Made by a program: the position numbers and the translations under genes. A DNA stretch of 64,000 bases from Hydractinia symbiolongicarpus (Eukaryota > Cnidaria > Hydrozoa > Anthoathecata > Hydractiniidae): assembly GCF_029227915.1 (NCBI RefSeq), contig NC_079880.1:8211501-8275500 (forward strand), written 5' to 3'. Numbering within the stretch: the first letter of the stretch is position 1; each line of letters starts with the position of its first letter. The notes beneath the pieces are model-generated. The model worked only from the letters and a program-made list of their open reading frames with translations, was not told the origin of the DNA and did no database searches. This document shows positions 12,135-23,200 of the stretch, one piece after another.

Positions 12135-13128
12135 TGATCGTAAAAATGATCTTGTTAAAAATTAGGCGATCCTAACCCTAAAAAATGTAAACAAAACCCT
12201 ACCAATGCTGAAGCAGAGCATGAAGGATTTCTTGTTTTTTTTTAAAAAAAAGGCACATGAAATAAATTTTTTAAAAATCTTATATCCTAAGTGATTCTTG
12301 GGTGGCGAAAAATTATTTTTTTCTCAAAACATGGTGTAGCAACCGAACAAGCTGCAGCAAATTCTGCAGCAAAAGCTGTTCAAATTTTGATAAAATACCC
12401 ACGCAAAATAAAAAGATTACGATGGAACGTCAAGCTTAAAAATACGTGCAAGCATGGAAACAATTTAAATGGAAATCCACCTTACCTCTAAAACAGACTA
12501 GTTTCGGTGTTTTACACAACACAGCATTTTGTCAGAGGGTAACTATACATAAACTGCTCAAGTTGGCTACACATTTACTTTTTTTAATTTATGCTAGCAC
12601 CATGACTATACAGGACTGGGTTGTAGCTAGCATCATCACATGGGTATCATGGGTATTTTTTTACTGTTTTTAAATTCTACTATTTTTTAATATTTTTGGG
12701 TGATAAAAGAGGGGGAAAAGAGAATGAAGGATCAATGGAGATCAATTAGCAGAACCAATCCGCTTGCTATTATATATAAGTGGTTTTGTGATTGTTTGGA
12801 CTAGCCACTTATTTTTTTTTACTTATTTTTCATTATTATTTAATCATTTATCAATACTTGCATACATACAGCGATTTGTTAATCAAAGCTAAACACTTCT
12901 CGACACGAAAAATGTATAAAAAATCTGAATATCCAGCTATAGCTAGCTACATAAAATATTTCATTTTAGTTCAAGTGAACCTCCTGAAAACAATTGACAG
13001 GGGCAGCTTGGACCTACTATCAAAATCACTCTAGCAGGCTGTTCGAATAGGATAGGTTCAAAGGTTCAAATGAAACGAAAGTATCCTACATCCCGGTACA
13101 CACCGCGCTATGACATCGAAGTTGCACT
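12135..13128. other. Intergenic, nothing recognised
   Basis: A short alanine-rich frame at 12291-12491 and a hydrophobic one at 12792-13034 show no family features. I treat both as chance. Confidence 0.4.
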
Positions 13129-13401
13129 GTCCCACACAAAGTCGGGCCTTATACAAAGTTGGGCGAAAATATTTGTCTGGCTTTAGCCGCCTGACTTTGA
13201 AAGTTTTTGCCCTATGTGGTGCATGTATGAAAAATTAAAAGAGAGCATTTTTTAAGTGTTTTATTTGCAGGAAATAAAGAAATTATTTGCGACAAAAAGT
13301 GAAACTTTTTACCATAAGTATAAGTAAGAAAACCACTGTATTGCAAAAAAGTGCCTTTTGGTCAGCTTTGTGCTATTAAACCAAATTAGGCCCAGTCAAA
13401 G

Positions 13402-13626
13402 ATGGAGTTTTTTTATCACGTTCATGAAATTAATACGTTTAAGAATAATTTTTTAAAAAAACTAAAAAAGGACACTCGTATTAAACCAGCAGCCTTTATT
13501 CGTAACGCTTTAGAGCCTATTAAAGATGCGTATTTACATAAAATCTTGACTTACTTTGAGCATAGTGTTTTGCGTGATTTTTTTAAAGAAGCAAAATCTG
13601 TTTCTACTTCTCTGCACAATTTCTAA
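13402..13626 (+). CDS. Hypothetical protein fragment inside the 13.1-14.65 kb element
   Basis: A 74-codon frame from ATG to stop, lysine-rich, with amphipathic stretches such as LKKLKKDTRIKPAAFIRNAL. I recognise no family. Its location between the candidate inverted ends suggests it belongs to the element. It could be the 5' part of a protein continued by the frame at 13753 after an intron or a decayed junction. Confidence 0.3.
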   Translation: MEFFYHVHEINTFKNNFLKKLKKDTRIKPAAFIRNALEPIKDAYLHKILTYFEHSVLRDFFKEAKSVSTSLHNF

Positions 13627-13752
13627 ACTAGTGCCCAGGTATATTCTTCCGTATGAGTTGTCAAAAGCTCAGAAAAAGGGGATCGAAGTTGGTCAACTTC
13701 TGTTTACATGTAGGTGTTTTCTGAAAGTTTCCCACTCGATCAATCAACTAAC

Positions 13753-14019
13753 ATGAGCACACACGAGAACAGAGAAAAAATTGAAGAGTGGTTAAAATCT
13801 GAGGAGGGGAAGCGTAATGGAGGCATCATGCAACAAGATATGCATGATGAAATTGTTGCATATTTGGTGACTCAAAATAAGGGAAAGTTGACGGCTTCCC
13901 AACGAGAAATTTTAGATAAGGATCGAAAAATTAAGAAGCGTGTAAAAAGACGTAATTATAATTTGATGGATTATCCAACACTCAGGTTTCATAACGTTTT
14001 ATGTATGCCAACAGAACAG
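13753..14019 (+). CDS. Hypothetical charged protein or exon inside the 13.1-14.65 kb element
   Basis: From ATG 13753 the frame encodes a strongly charged helical segment (ENREKIEEWLKSEEGKR, then a basic DKDRKIKKRVKRRNYNLMDY stretch) reaching FHNVLCMPTEQ. A donor-like CAG/gtagtt follows directly at 14019-14025, so this may be an exon rather than a complete gene. The composition differs from random AT-rich translation, which argues for real coding ancestry. I do not recognise the family and assign no function. Confidence 0.35.
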
Positions 14020-14221
14020 GTAGTTTATATTTTTCCAATATTTCCATATATAATCTTAATGATGATGCAAAAAAGCATGTATGGTGTTTAGTGAATTTCT
14101 TAAAACCTTTTCGAAAAGAATCTGCGAGAATATAAAGAAATTGAAGGGCATTGTTCCTTTATTTTAAACACTTTTTTGTCTAAAAATGTATGAAAATTTA
14201 AAACTACGCTAAAGAAATTTT

Positions 14222-14400
14222 ATTCCTGCCCAAAGTTGATCAAAAATCGTCAATATTAAAATGCCCTACTTTGGGTGGCTTTTATTCCTGCCCTAAGTCG
14301 ATCAAAAATCGTCAGTATTAAAATGCACTACTTTGGGTGGCTTTTCTGCCCTAAGTTAGTCAAAAAACGTCAATATTACAATGCCACTCTATTCTGGGCA
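14222..14400 (+). repeat. Three tandem copies of a ~62-bp unit
   Basis: Each unit contains 'ctgccctaagt' or a close variant, 'gatcaaaaatcgtca' and 'ctactttgggtggcttt'. Starts are near 14225, 14288 and 14346; the third copy is decayed at its end. Confidence 0.85.
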
Positions 14401-14652
14401 TGCTTTTGCTGAAATATAGTTGTAGATTAAAAGTTTAAATTTTGCTTAAATATGTGTTCATAAGAGCGAATTTTTGTTAAATTAGGCATAAAAATAGTAA
14501 AGTAGTTTAATAAAGTTTTTTTAAGACGCAAGGAATGCAGTTTTAACTGATAAAAGAATCTGTTTTACTTTGCATAGTTTTGCCCTTTTTGGGTTATTTT
14601 TTTAAAATGCCCGACTTTGGGCAGCCGCCCTACCTTGGGTGGAACAGCACGA

Positions 14653-15317
14653 AACACCAAAAGACCGTTTGTTTTGATTTTGTTCGTTTGTTTTGATTTG
14701 CTTCGAATTCGCTTCGTCGGCGAAACATTCCGCTGTACGCTTTTTAGCGGCGAAATATTTCCCTGTACAATTTTAGCAAATCAGAACACTCTTCGTGAAA
14801 CTCATTACTTAAAAAAAAATTCATTTTTTGTTTTTAATGCCCAAAAGATTGCTTTAATTAAGCATTTTAAATTCACCACACATGTTTTGTGGAAATCAAA
14901 AGTATTTCGCTGCGAACTTGCCGTTCGCTCCACTCGTGCAAATTCACCAAACATTCCAAAGCGGAGCACGTGGGAGACCATTTTCCTGGGTTTGTTTTGT
15001 CTATTTAAAATTGCAGCTCTTCAAGAAAAGTATTGATCAAGAGCTTGATCCCCATCTAACCTTGAAGGAGAAATCGTGCTTCCATGTTGTTTTATTTTTT
15101 TACTGAGAATTGTTTGGTTATCCCAGTTTTGTGACAGCGCTTTAAAATTTTAAAATCTCAGTTTTCTTATGGAGCAATACATGATATTGCATGGCGATAA
15201 CTATGTTATTTTTTAAGTGGTATGCCTTTTTGGCTGTGGCTGAACACTGGTGTGTAGGCAAAGGGATGCAAAAATAAGGTGGACGCTGTTAAGCTACTAG
15301 CCCAGCCAGCACAAAGA
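14653..15317. other. Stretch without a recognised gene
   Basis: A 139-codon frame overlaps the right end of the preceding element (14617-15036). Its GC is slightly higher than its surroundings, with the related phrases 'gcgaaacattccgctgtac' and 'gcgaaatatttccctgtac' repeated about 45 bases apart. That looks like repeat-derived sequence rather than a gene. Confidence 0.4.
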
Positions 15318-15570
15318 GCTCTAAAAGACTTCTTTTATACATCTGCTGTATTTCTAAAAGAGGTCTTTTCAAAGATGCATTTTAAAAGATCTCTTTTAGA
15401 CATCTTTTAAAAAACATCTTTCCAAAGACGTCTTTTAGACGTTTTTAAGAAATTTTTTGCGACGCGTCTTTTTAAAGACGTCTTTTAGACCTTTTACAGA
15501 TGTAGAAGCGACTCAAATGCATCTTAAATGGAACTTTTTAAATGCATCTTGAGATAGACTTCTTTTTCCG
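15318..15570. repeat. Cluster of short palindromes built on AAAGACGTCTTTT
   Basis: Variants of 'aaagacgtcttttagac' occur around 15340-15500, with related 'aaaagatctcttttagac' and 'gatgcattttaaaag' blocks. Many are self-complementary. The array is compatible with a foldback or satellite-like mobile sequence. Confidence 0.7.
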
Positions 15571-15630
15571 TAGAAAGAAATGTGCTGTAAAATATCAGCA
15601 ACCTTTACCTTTTGCTCATCCTCTTTTCAG

Positions 15631-15749
15631 GTTTCAATCTCGGATCACATCTAACGGTGAATTGGATGCTGAAGCTTGATGCTGTGTATTTTCAGCAAGA
15701 TGTGGGATATCATGTAGCTTCAGTATGTATTTGTGAACGATGTGAATAA
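15631..15749 (+). CDS. Possible terminal exon of an unidentified gene
   Basis: A good acceptor ('ctcttttcag') is followed by a 39-codon frame rich in non-random codons (SHLTVNWMLKLDAVYFQQDV), ending in TAA at 15747-15749 within 'gaataaacc', which also supplies an AATAAA. No upstream exon could be connected, and I recognise no family. It could equally be a decayed repeat. Confidence 0.2.
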
Positions 15750-18700
15750 ACCAATTGTTGTGACTGTTTTTTTATTTATAAATGTATATCATTTGTTGGT
15801 ATGTAAAAAGATATCTCACATTTTCTACTTAGTCTACTATATTCTTTACTTTTTTATTGACATTTGGTATATACAACTTTCCCAACTATTTTCTACAAAT
15901 ATATATATATTAAACCAGCCGTTTGGGCAGGAAGTTCTACGGCGTATTACTGATTTATAACAGTCCTCTACCGGGGAGTATTCCAATTGTGCAGGAAAAG
16001 TGATCACGTTATTAATAATTAATTATTTTCAGCTAGCACAGCTAAAGACGAAAGGAAAATATGAAAGTAGAAAAATGAGTTCAAGTTTGTAAACACTGCT
16101 TTTTTAAAAAATAGATGAAACGTAAGAATCAATAAAAACAACTATTTTTGATTTATTCTGGTTTTTAAAAAGAATTTTAGTCTGTTGAAACTCCCTGTAA
16201 TCAAATACGAATCTGGCTTCATAAAATTTCCGATCACAAAACAAATTTAACAAACGACCATTGTAGCTCGGTGAAACTGGCGAAACCAAATGAACATAAA
16301 ATAATAATTCAAAATGATTTATTTGTAAAAAAATAATAGGTTTTTGTACCTTTTATACCGTTAAACTTTGGAGGATCAAGGTTCAACAGGACAGTTTTCA
16401 AAATCTAATGATTTACGTACCGCTACACTAGACCGGTACCCTTCCGTGCTTCACTAGTCTAGATAGTAAAAACGGCGACAAAAAAGGAAACCCATTTTAA
16501 AGTTCTACTGGCTAAAGCTGTAGAACAATTAGGAATCTCTCTCTTCTTCCCAAAATTTCCAAGTGTATAGTTCATTCAATTTGTATTTTGTATTTTTCGT
16601 AGAAATGACCATTGTAGCTGTTCACTATAGCTGTTCATTGTGTATGGCAAATACTTCTAGGTGACCATATCACATTATCTATACCCCTCCATGAATCAGT
16701 ATTTTCCAACTGAAAAAGTGAGTTCTGCAATTTTTTTTTCAATTCAAAAATATAGTTATCTTCTTTCTATAAAATTATTTCCTTTAGGCTTTGATATATT
16801 CTTACCTTTTAGAGCTCGACTTATTTTTTATTGGGAGGTAACCTTTAAGAACTATAGACTTTCAGGTTTTTTAAATGTTCATAAAAAGCTCATATAGTAC
16901 CTTCTATCCACAGTATTATTAATTTCTTATTTCACACACTCTCTGCAGTCAGAACATTTTCATTTTTTAAAACTATCGGTTATAATTATATTTTTTACTC
17001 TAGTGCATTAGAGAAATTATACATGACTACATTTAAAAATACAATTTTTTTGAGGTTCTTTTGTTTTCTTCATTTTAATGCTTGCATCAATTTGGATGTT
17101 TGAAACAAATGGAAATAGAACAAGCTGAGCTCGTGAATTGGAAGACCATTGTAGTTGTCTAGGAATCTTTTTTTTAATCTTTTGAGATACATACAGGTCT
17201 TAAGTTTTGCTAATTATGCAATATTATGATTATTCATAATTATAGTAATTAAATATTAAAATTTATGTAAAATGTTCAAAAGGCCAAACTGAAGGGTAAA
17301 CATAGTTCATGAAGTCATGCATAATTAGTGGAATTTCTAAGTCCATAATACTAAAAACCATTTAAGATTTTGCTAAAAATATACACATTCCTATTTAAAG
17401 GCAGTTTAGCGTAAAATTGATCTTTTGTGATTTCTTGTTGAAAACCATTATGTCTTTTAGACCATTGTTTTAATTAAAATATAAGGTGGGATAAAATATG
17501 GAACTCCCTTAAGTTTAATAATGATATTTTTTGTTAAAGGACAATGCACCTTTTATATTCATTAAAATACTTAAGAGGCTTCTAATTAGCAGATATTAAC
17601 TAACAGAAAACACCAATAAATAGTTAGTTTTAGTGTTTGTAAGTTTTACCTGAACTGTACAGAATTTTTCTGAGAAAACTAAGGTATGCTAAATAAATTA
17701 ATTCTACATGAAGGCTCAATTAGATTGATTTGTTGGTTTTACTGTTTTCCTTCTGTCATTTTATTTTCTTCTTTACTATGCCATTGAACAGTACTTTCAT
17801 TTTATTTTCTTCTTTACTATGCCATTAGAACAGTACTGTCATTATGCATCGACTTTTGAGTTTGCTTTCTTTAAAATTACTAAGTTTCTTTTCACATTTA
17901 AAAGAACTATTGTTACATATTTGAACTTGTAAACGAATAAGCTTTAATTTTCTAACTTGTTGTGATTAGAAATGTGTTCTGTGATCTTTTTAATAACTTG
18001 CACAATGTGATTGTTCTTTGCATTTTTTTAAAAAAAATCTTTTTCTTTTATTGCATATGATTTTTTTTATTTTTAATATTTTTTTAATGCAAATTGTCCT
18101 ATTCAACTTTACAAAAGGTAATGTAAATTCACAAGCCGTTAGACAGTGCTAATTGCTGAGAAATTACTAATTTTATAACATTATAACTGCCATAAACTTC
18201 ATCTTTTAAATGTCATCATTTTAATGATTCTATGTATACAGAAAACGGCAATGCCAAAATGTCACAAATGTAAAGTGTAAAAAATGTTAAGTTGACCTTT
18301 ACACTTGACCTTTAGTTTTAAACGTTATTGATACTTTGCGTGTTTTACTTGAATCATAGTTTTTTTTATTTTGTACACAGTATTATAATGGTGAAGTTCA
18401 AGCCAATTTTAGGAGAGGTACAACATTTCTTTTTAGGTTTTCTTTTTACTACAAGCTTGATGTTTGTTTTTTACTTCAACTATATATTTCTTGTTATTTT
18501 GTTATTGCTGCCCAGGGTAATCTTAGCTAGGATAAATCGCTCAGCCAAGGTTACAATAACTTAGAATGGGCAAGCAACCGGAATAGATAGAATAAGTTTA
18601 TAAGTGCATATTATTACAAAATCTTTTTTATCTATTTTATCTTATCTTTTTTCATATATTTTGGTTATTTTTTACTGTAAGTAACAGGAAAGATAACATT

Positions 18701-19702
18701 GATTTCCATGTGAGATGAATAGATGTTGCTTAGCCAATTAATGGCTCAGCTAGTTTCTCAGTTCTCAATATTGGTTGAGTCTTTGCGTGAGCAAGAGTGA
18801 TCGCTCTCCCCTTAGTGCTTAATGAAAATTTATAACTAACTGGTTTTAAAGATTTTACTGACTTTGATAAAAATCTAAAAGTTTTCCTCACTTAAATTAT
18901 CCACCAACTCCCTACCATTATTGCAGCCCCTACTCTATCACGGCCCTCCTATTACTATTGCATACCTGAGATAAATTTCATCACCAACTTTTTGATTATT
19001 GTCTTATATCTGTGTGTCCTAATTTTGTTAAGATGATCAACTCATCACACACTTATCACTCACAAAGCTAATACACCACAGAACTAATACACAAGTCTAA
19101 TCTTTCATTAGAAATACTAACACAGCTTAAACCATAGTAAGATGAATATCTTTACATATTTTTGCAATGGTTTTGAAATAAAGAAAATTATGCCGAAAAA
19201 GAAATTTGCTTCATGGAAGTTGTTTTATTGCCTAAAATGCATATAACTTTTTTGAGCAACGTCTATCACTGTTTTATCAAAATAATAATTTTCTTCTTTA
19301 ATTTAACACTTGTTCAGTATTCTTTAATTATCTGTACTATGATCACTTCAATAGAAATCATTTCAAATCATACACACACTCTTGGTAGCTGTATGGGGTC
19401 TTTGTTTAACTTCTTGTGTATAATAAGAATAATATACGGTTTGTGTATAGCACAGTACTTTAACTTATTATTTAGTTAGTACATATTTTTAATATCTTGT
19501 AAAGAATTTCAACAATCTTTGCTAGTAATTGAATGATATTGCATATTTATTATTTAAGTTCAAATTTTCTATTATTTTGCTGTAATTAAAACTAATTACG
19601 TAACAAGAATTAATTACTTAATTTAATTTGAAAAGAAAGAACATTGCATGCTTTTAGTATTTAAAGTTTTTGTGTCATACAAGTTGTTAAAAGTGCTGCA
19701 TC
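15750..19702. other. Intergenic region upstream of KCNQ
   Basis: AT-rich with no supported gene. It holds one exact local duplication at 17756-17843 (listed separately). The 3' part should contain the channel's promoter, but I see no defined motif. Confidence 0.5.
17756..17843 (+). repeat. Two tandem copies of a 41-bp unit
   Basis: 'tcattttattttcttcttta' begins both copies (17756 and 17797) and each ends with an 'acagtact' block. The copies differ by about one indel, so the duplication looks recent. Confidence 0.9.
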
Positions 19703-20170
19703 ATGAACGTGAATGAAATATCAATTCAAGTCCCTCAGGTAAATAACCAAAAATCCACCAGAGATACAAAATAAATAATGTTTTTTCTCAGTATTTAAAT
19801 CTGTGTATTCTTTTTAAAAGAAGCAGGAAGCATATTCTCGAAAGTAATTTTTGTCCTGTGACAAGACCATTAAGTTTGTTTTGACAGCTTATTTATGATT
19901 GACTTGCAGATGTAAATCTGATCAGGTCAGTTTGAAACAAAGATCAAACAATTATTGTTTGAAAAAAGTTTTTTTTTATATGTAAGAATATGCTTTATAA
20001 TATAGCAGGCAGAGATTTTAGGTTAATAACAATAGAAGAATAATGACCAATTTTAGTATTCTTATAAAAAATGTATAGCATTAAATTAATTTTGTTGCAA
20101 TTCTTTCGCACATCTTAAAAAGAAAATATTATAATTAGTTTTTTCTTTAAACATTGTATAGAGTTACATA

Positions 20171-20218
<48 letters not shown>

Positions 20219-23200
20219 GAGTAATATTGACATACAGATAAATGCAGTCACTAATGTAGAAAAAAATATATATAAATAATAATGAATGTTATTTCAACAT
20301 TGTATCTTTTAAAACTTTTGTAACCACAGCTAAGACTACAACAAAAAGATGTGCAGGGCCATAATGTGTGTAGCCTCTTCATTCGTTTTCATCAAGAGGT
20401 TTAAACTGTTGAAATTCTAATTCGTTGTCTACCCTGGTATACAAGCAAACATGTTTGTCTAATTTGCCTTAGCATGGATATCCACATCAGTGTTTACGAT
20501 GTCCAAGCTAAGATCACAAGAAGTATAAATTGCTTTTGCATTTTGTTAGTTAAAACTAAAAATTTTGTATTACTTAAGTGGTATTATCATAACACTATGT
20601 GAGATAAAGTTTGTATAATGAAACCATAGAAAGACTTGTGCAGGAAGTTTGAGCAATAGTGTGTTTTTCTTTGGTGAGTTGTTATTGTGTTGTTTGTTAT
20701 TCAAATAAAAGTGTGAAAATAAACAAAAATACAAATAAAATTAACTTTAGTTGAATGTAAGTAGTTCTAAATTCAAATGGCGTGCATCGAAAATGTAAGT
20801 TGTTGTGTGATAATATATTTTATTTTTTATATTACTTTAACACCCTGTAAAAATAAGGAAGTAGATTTTGTTTGTATTTTTTTAACTGAAAGAGATACCC
20901 ATAGATAAAATAGCAAGTAAATAAACCTCTTTTATTTTAATTCTGTTATACTGTTAATAAAAAGTAATTATTTGATATTACTACTTTTACTCATTTTTTT
21001 CAGTTCCTTTTAACTTCTGCCCACAATAACAAATTGACTCTATGGAGGGCTTAGAACGCTGATGAAAAATGTATATAATAATGTGCTCTTGATGAAAGCT
21101 TTAAAGGCATTGGGATTTAAATGTTTTGATGGTGTCGTTAAACCCCATAGGTGGATTGGTTTAGGAGGTTGCTCCTATTTTGGTCTCAGGTGGTCCCTAG
21201 TTACCCACACAGGAGATGATATCAGTTATTTCTACCTGTTTCCAAATTATTTGGTCTTAAACTTAAGTGCAATGCGATGGCTTCACTAACTATAAATCAG
21301 ATGTTGACCTTAACTAATGTATCAACCTCAAGAAATGGGTTATTTGTCGGCAGACAAATGGACATAAAATCACACTTTTTGAAGAAGTCATGACAAACAG
21401 ATAGACACAGTTACTGTGTTATTATACTTTTTGGATGTTAGGCAACTGGGTGGTAGGCACACAGAAACTAAGTTGATGTAAAAAAATAATAATATTAAAT
21501 CTTTATTCTGCATTTGTGAAATACTACACCTGATCTAATCTTGTAAAAAAAACTTGTTCGTGTCATTCTTCTCTGTCAATCATTTTATTTATTCAATAAA
21601 GTATATATGCAATTTTTCAATAGAGATTTCATGACGAGGAAGAGGTTGGTGTAGATGCAATGAAGCATCATTTGGTTCAGCATTTTTCAGAGCCTTCCAG
21701 GCTCACACTGCCTGGAACACACATACCATTACATGCACAGTCAGGAATTGAACTGTTGACATTGGAAAAGGTATTTTTTGCAACTTATGTTTATACACTT
21801 TTTTTTGCATTTTTTAAAGCTTGATTTTTATCATTGATGTTGTTTTCTACTTTGTTTGATGTTGTTTGCTTGAAATTAGATGCAAAGCTGAGAATCTTAT
21901 TTATTGACTAGAATCCTTTGGCAAACATAGCTACAGGTAGTATTAAACTGAAGCTTGTTGTCACGTTTTTTATAAAAAAAAATTATAAACAGTGCTTTTA
22001 CACAGATGGCAATTCAATTAACAAATTGTCATAAAGTAAATTAAGTGAAAGAAATATATGACAGTGTTTAAAATAAATATCTTATCACAGGCGGTCACTC
22101 GCTGAAAAAACTAAAAATTAAATTAAATTAAAAAGTCTTTTTTGGCAGTCAAATTTTAAACACAATATGTATGCATAGTATAAGCAGGAGTCTGGAATTA
22201 AAATTTATGGGAGAATGGTATTAAAGATAATATAAAATTCCATGCAAAAATGCGCACATACTTTGTCAATAATATAACATCGACATTTAAAGGTATAAAT
22301 ATCTAGTTACAAGGGTTGCGATTATTAATTATTCTTTTCTAGTAAATTCAAGTTTACAGACAATAACTTCAGTTTTTTCTTTGTACGATTTATGCTTTGG
22401 CTACCTATTTTAGACAAAATCAAAAAAGTGGAAAATCTTTTTTTTAACATTGGTTGATAACTTTTTATCAGGGATATGTAATAAATATACATTAGTGTAT
22501 AAAAAATATTTCTAAAATTAAATAAAAAAAAGATGTGTTTAATGAAGAAAAAAACGGCATATTTATAAAATAAAAATTGGTTTCTTTGCTCAGAGTTTTT
22601 GTGGTTGTTGACTTCATGCTGTATTGTATAGATGCACTCTTGATAAACAATCAGTTTTTTATTGCATAAATTCTGGGATTGGTTCTCGATCGTGGAAGGA
22701 ATAAATAGTTGCAGGTCAATTTGACTATTGGTTTTTGTATCCTGATGGTCAAATTCCAATTTTAAGAAATCAGTAACTGTTGACCAGCCATTATCTTAGG
22801 CGCTGTATGAGTAAAATAGAAACAAAATTTTGTGTGCTGACTTTCTCAAATCAAAATTGACGAGCAATGTTATAACATACTAAATCAAGTTCACCTCGCC
22901 CAAGGTTATGGAAATTGTATGCTATAAAAGAGTTTTCAATAAAAGTATATTTAAGGTATGCTAATGTCTGACAATGTGACAGTAAGATTCTGCAATTCCT
23001 GGTGCAAATCCTATAATAAAATGTGATGCTCTCTAAGAAATTTATACTTTTTTAACAACAAATTTCCGTATTCGGATTTTTAAATACAAATTCTTATTTT
23101 AATAATACTTTTCAAAATACTAAATACAAATTTCATATTTTTTAAATACATTCGTATTTTCAAAAATACACATATTATTTCAGTGTATTTAAAAAAAAAA

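Larger units (their letters stand above)
13129..14652. mobile_element. Candidate DNA element with imperfect inverted ends and GGGCA-rich subterminal repeats
   Basis: The left end (about 13129-13170, with 'cacaaagtcgggcc' then 'caaagttgggcgaaaat') resembles the reverse complement of 14610-14650 ('cccgactttgggcagccgccc' region, quoted here only in part). About 40 bases align with several mismatches. Internal copies of 'gccctactttgggtgg' at 14265-14340 carry the same motif. The ends are imperfect and no target duplication was found, so borders are approximate. Two frames inside (13402-13626 and 13753-14019) may be its remnant coding capacity. Confidence 0.45.

Noticed and set aside
22325-22759. 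144-codon minus-strand frame in a KCNQ intron
   Set aside because: Its composition is what AT-rich DNA gives by chance (K, N, I, F, L, Y). No motif or family similarity was seen.
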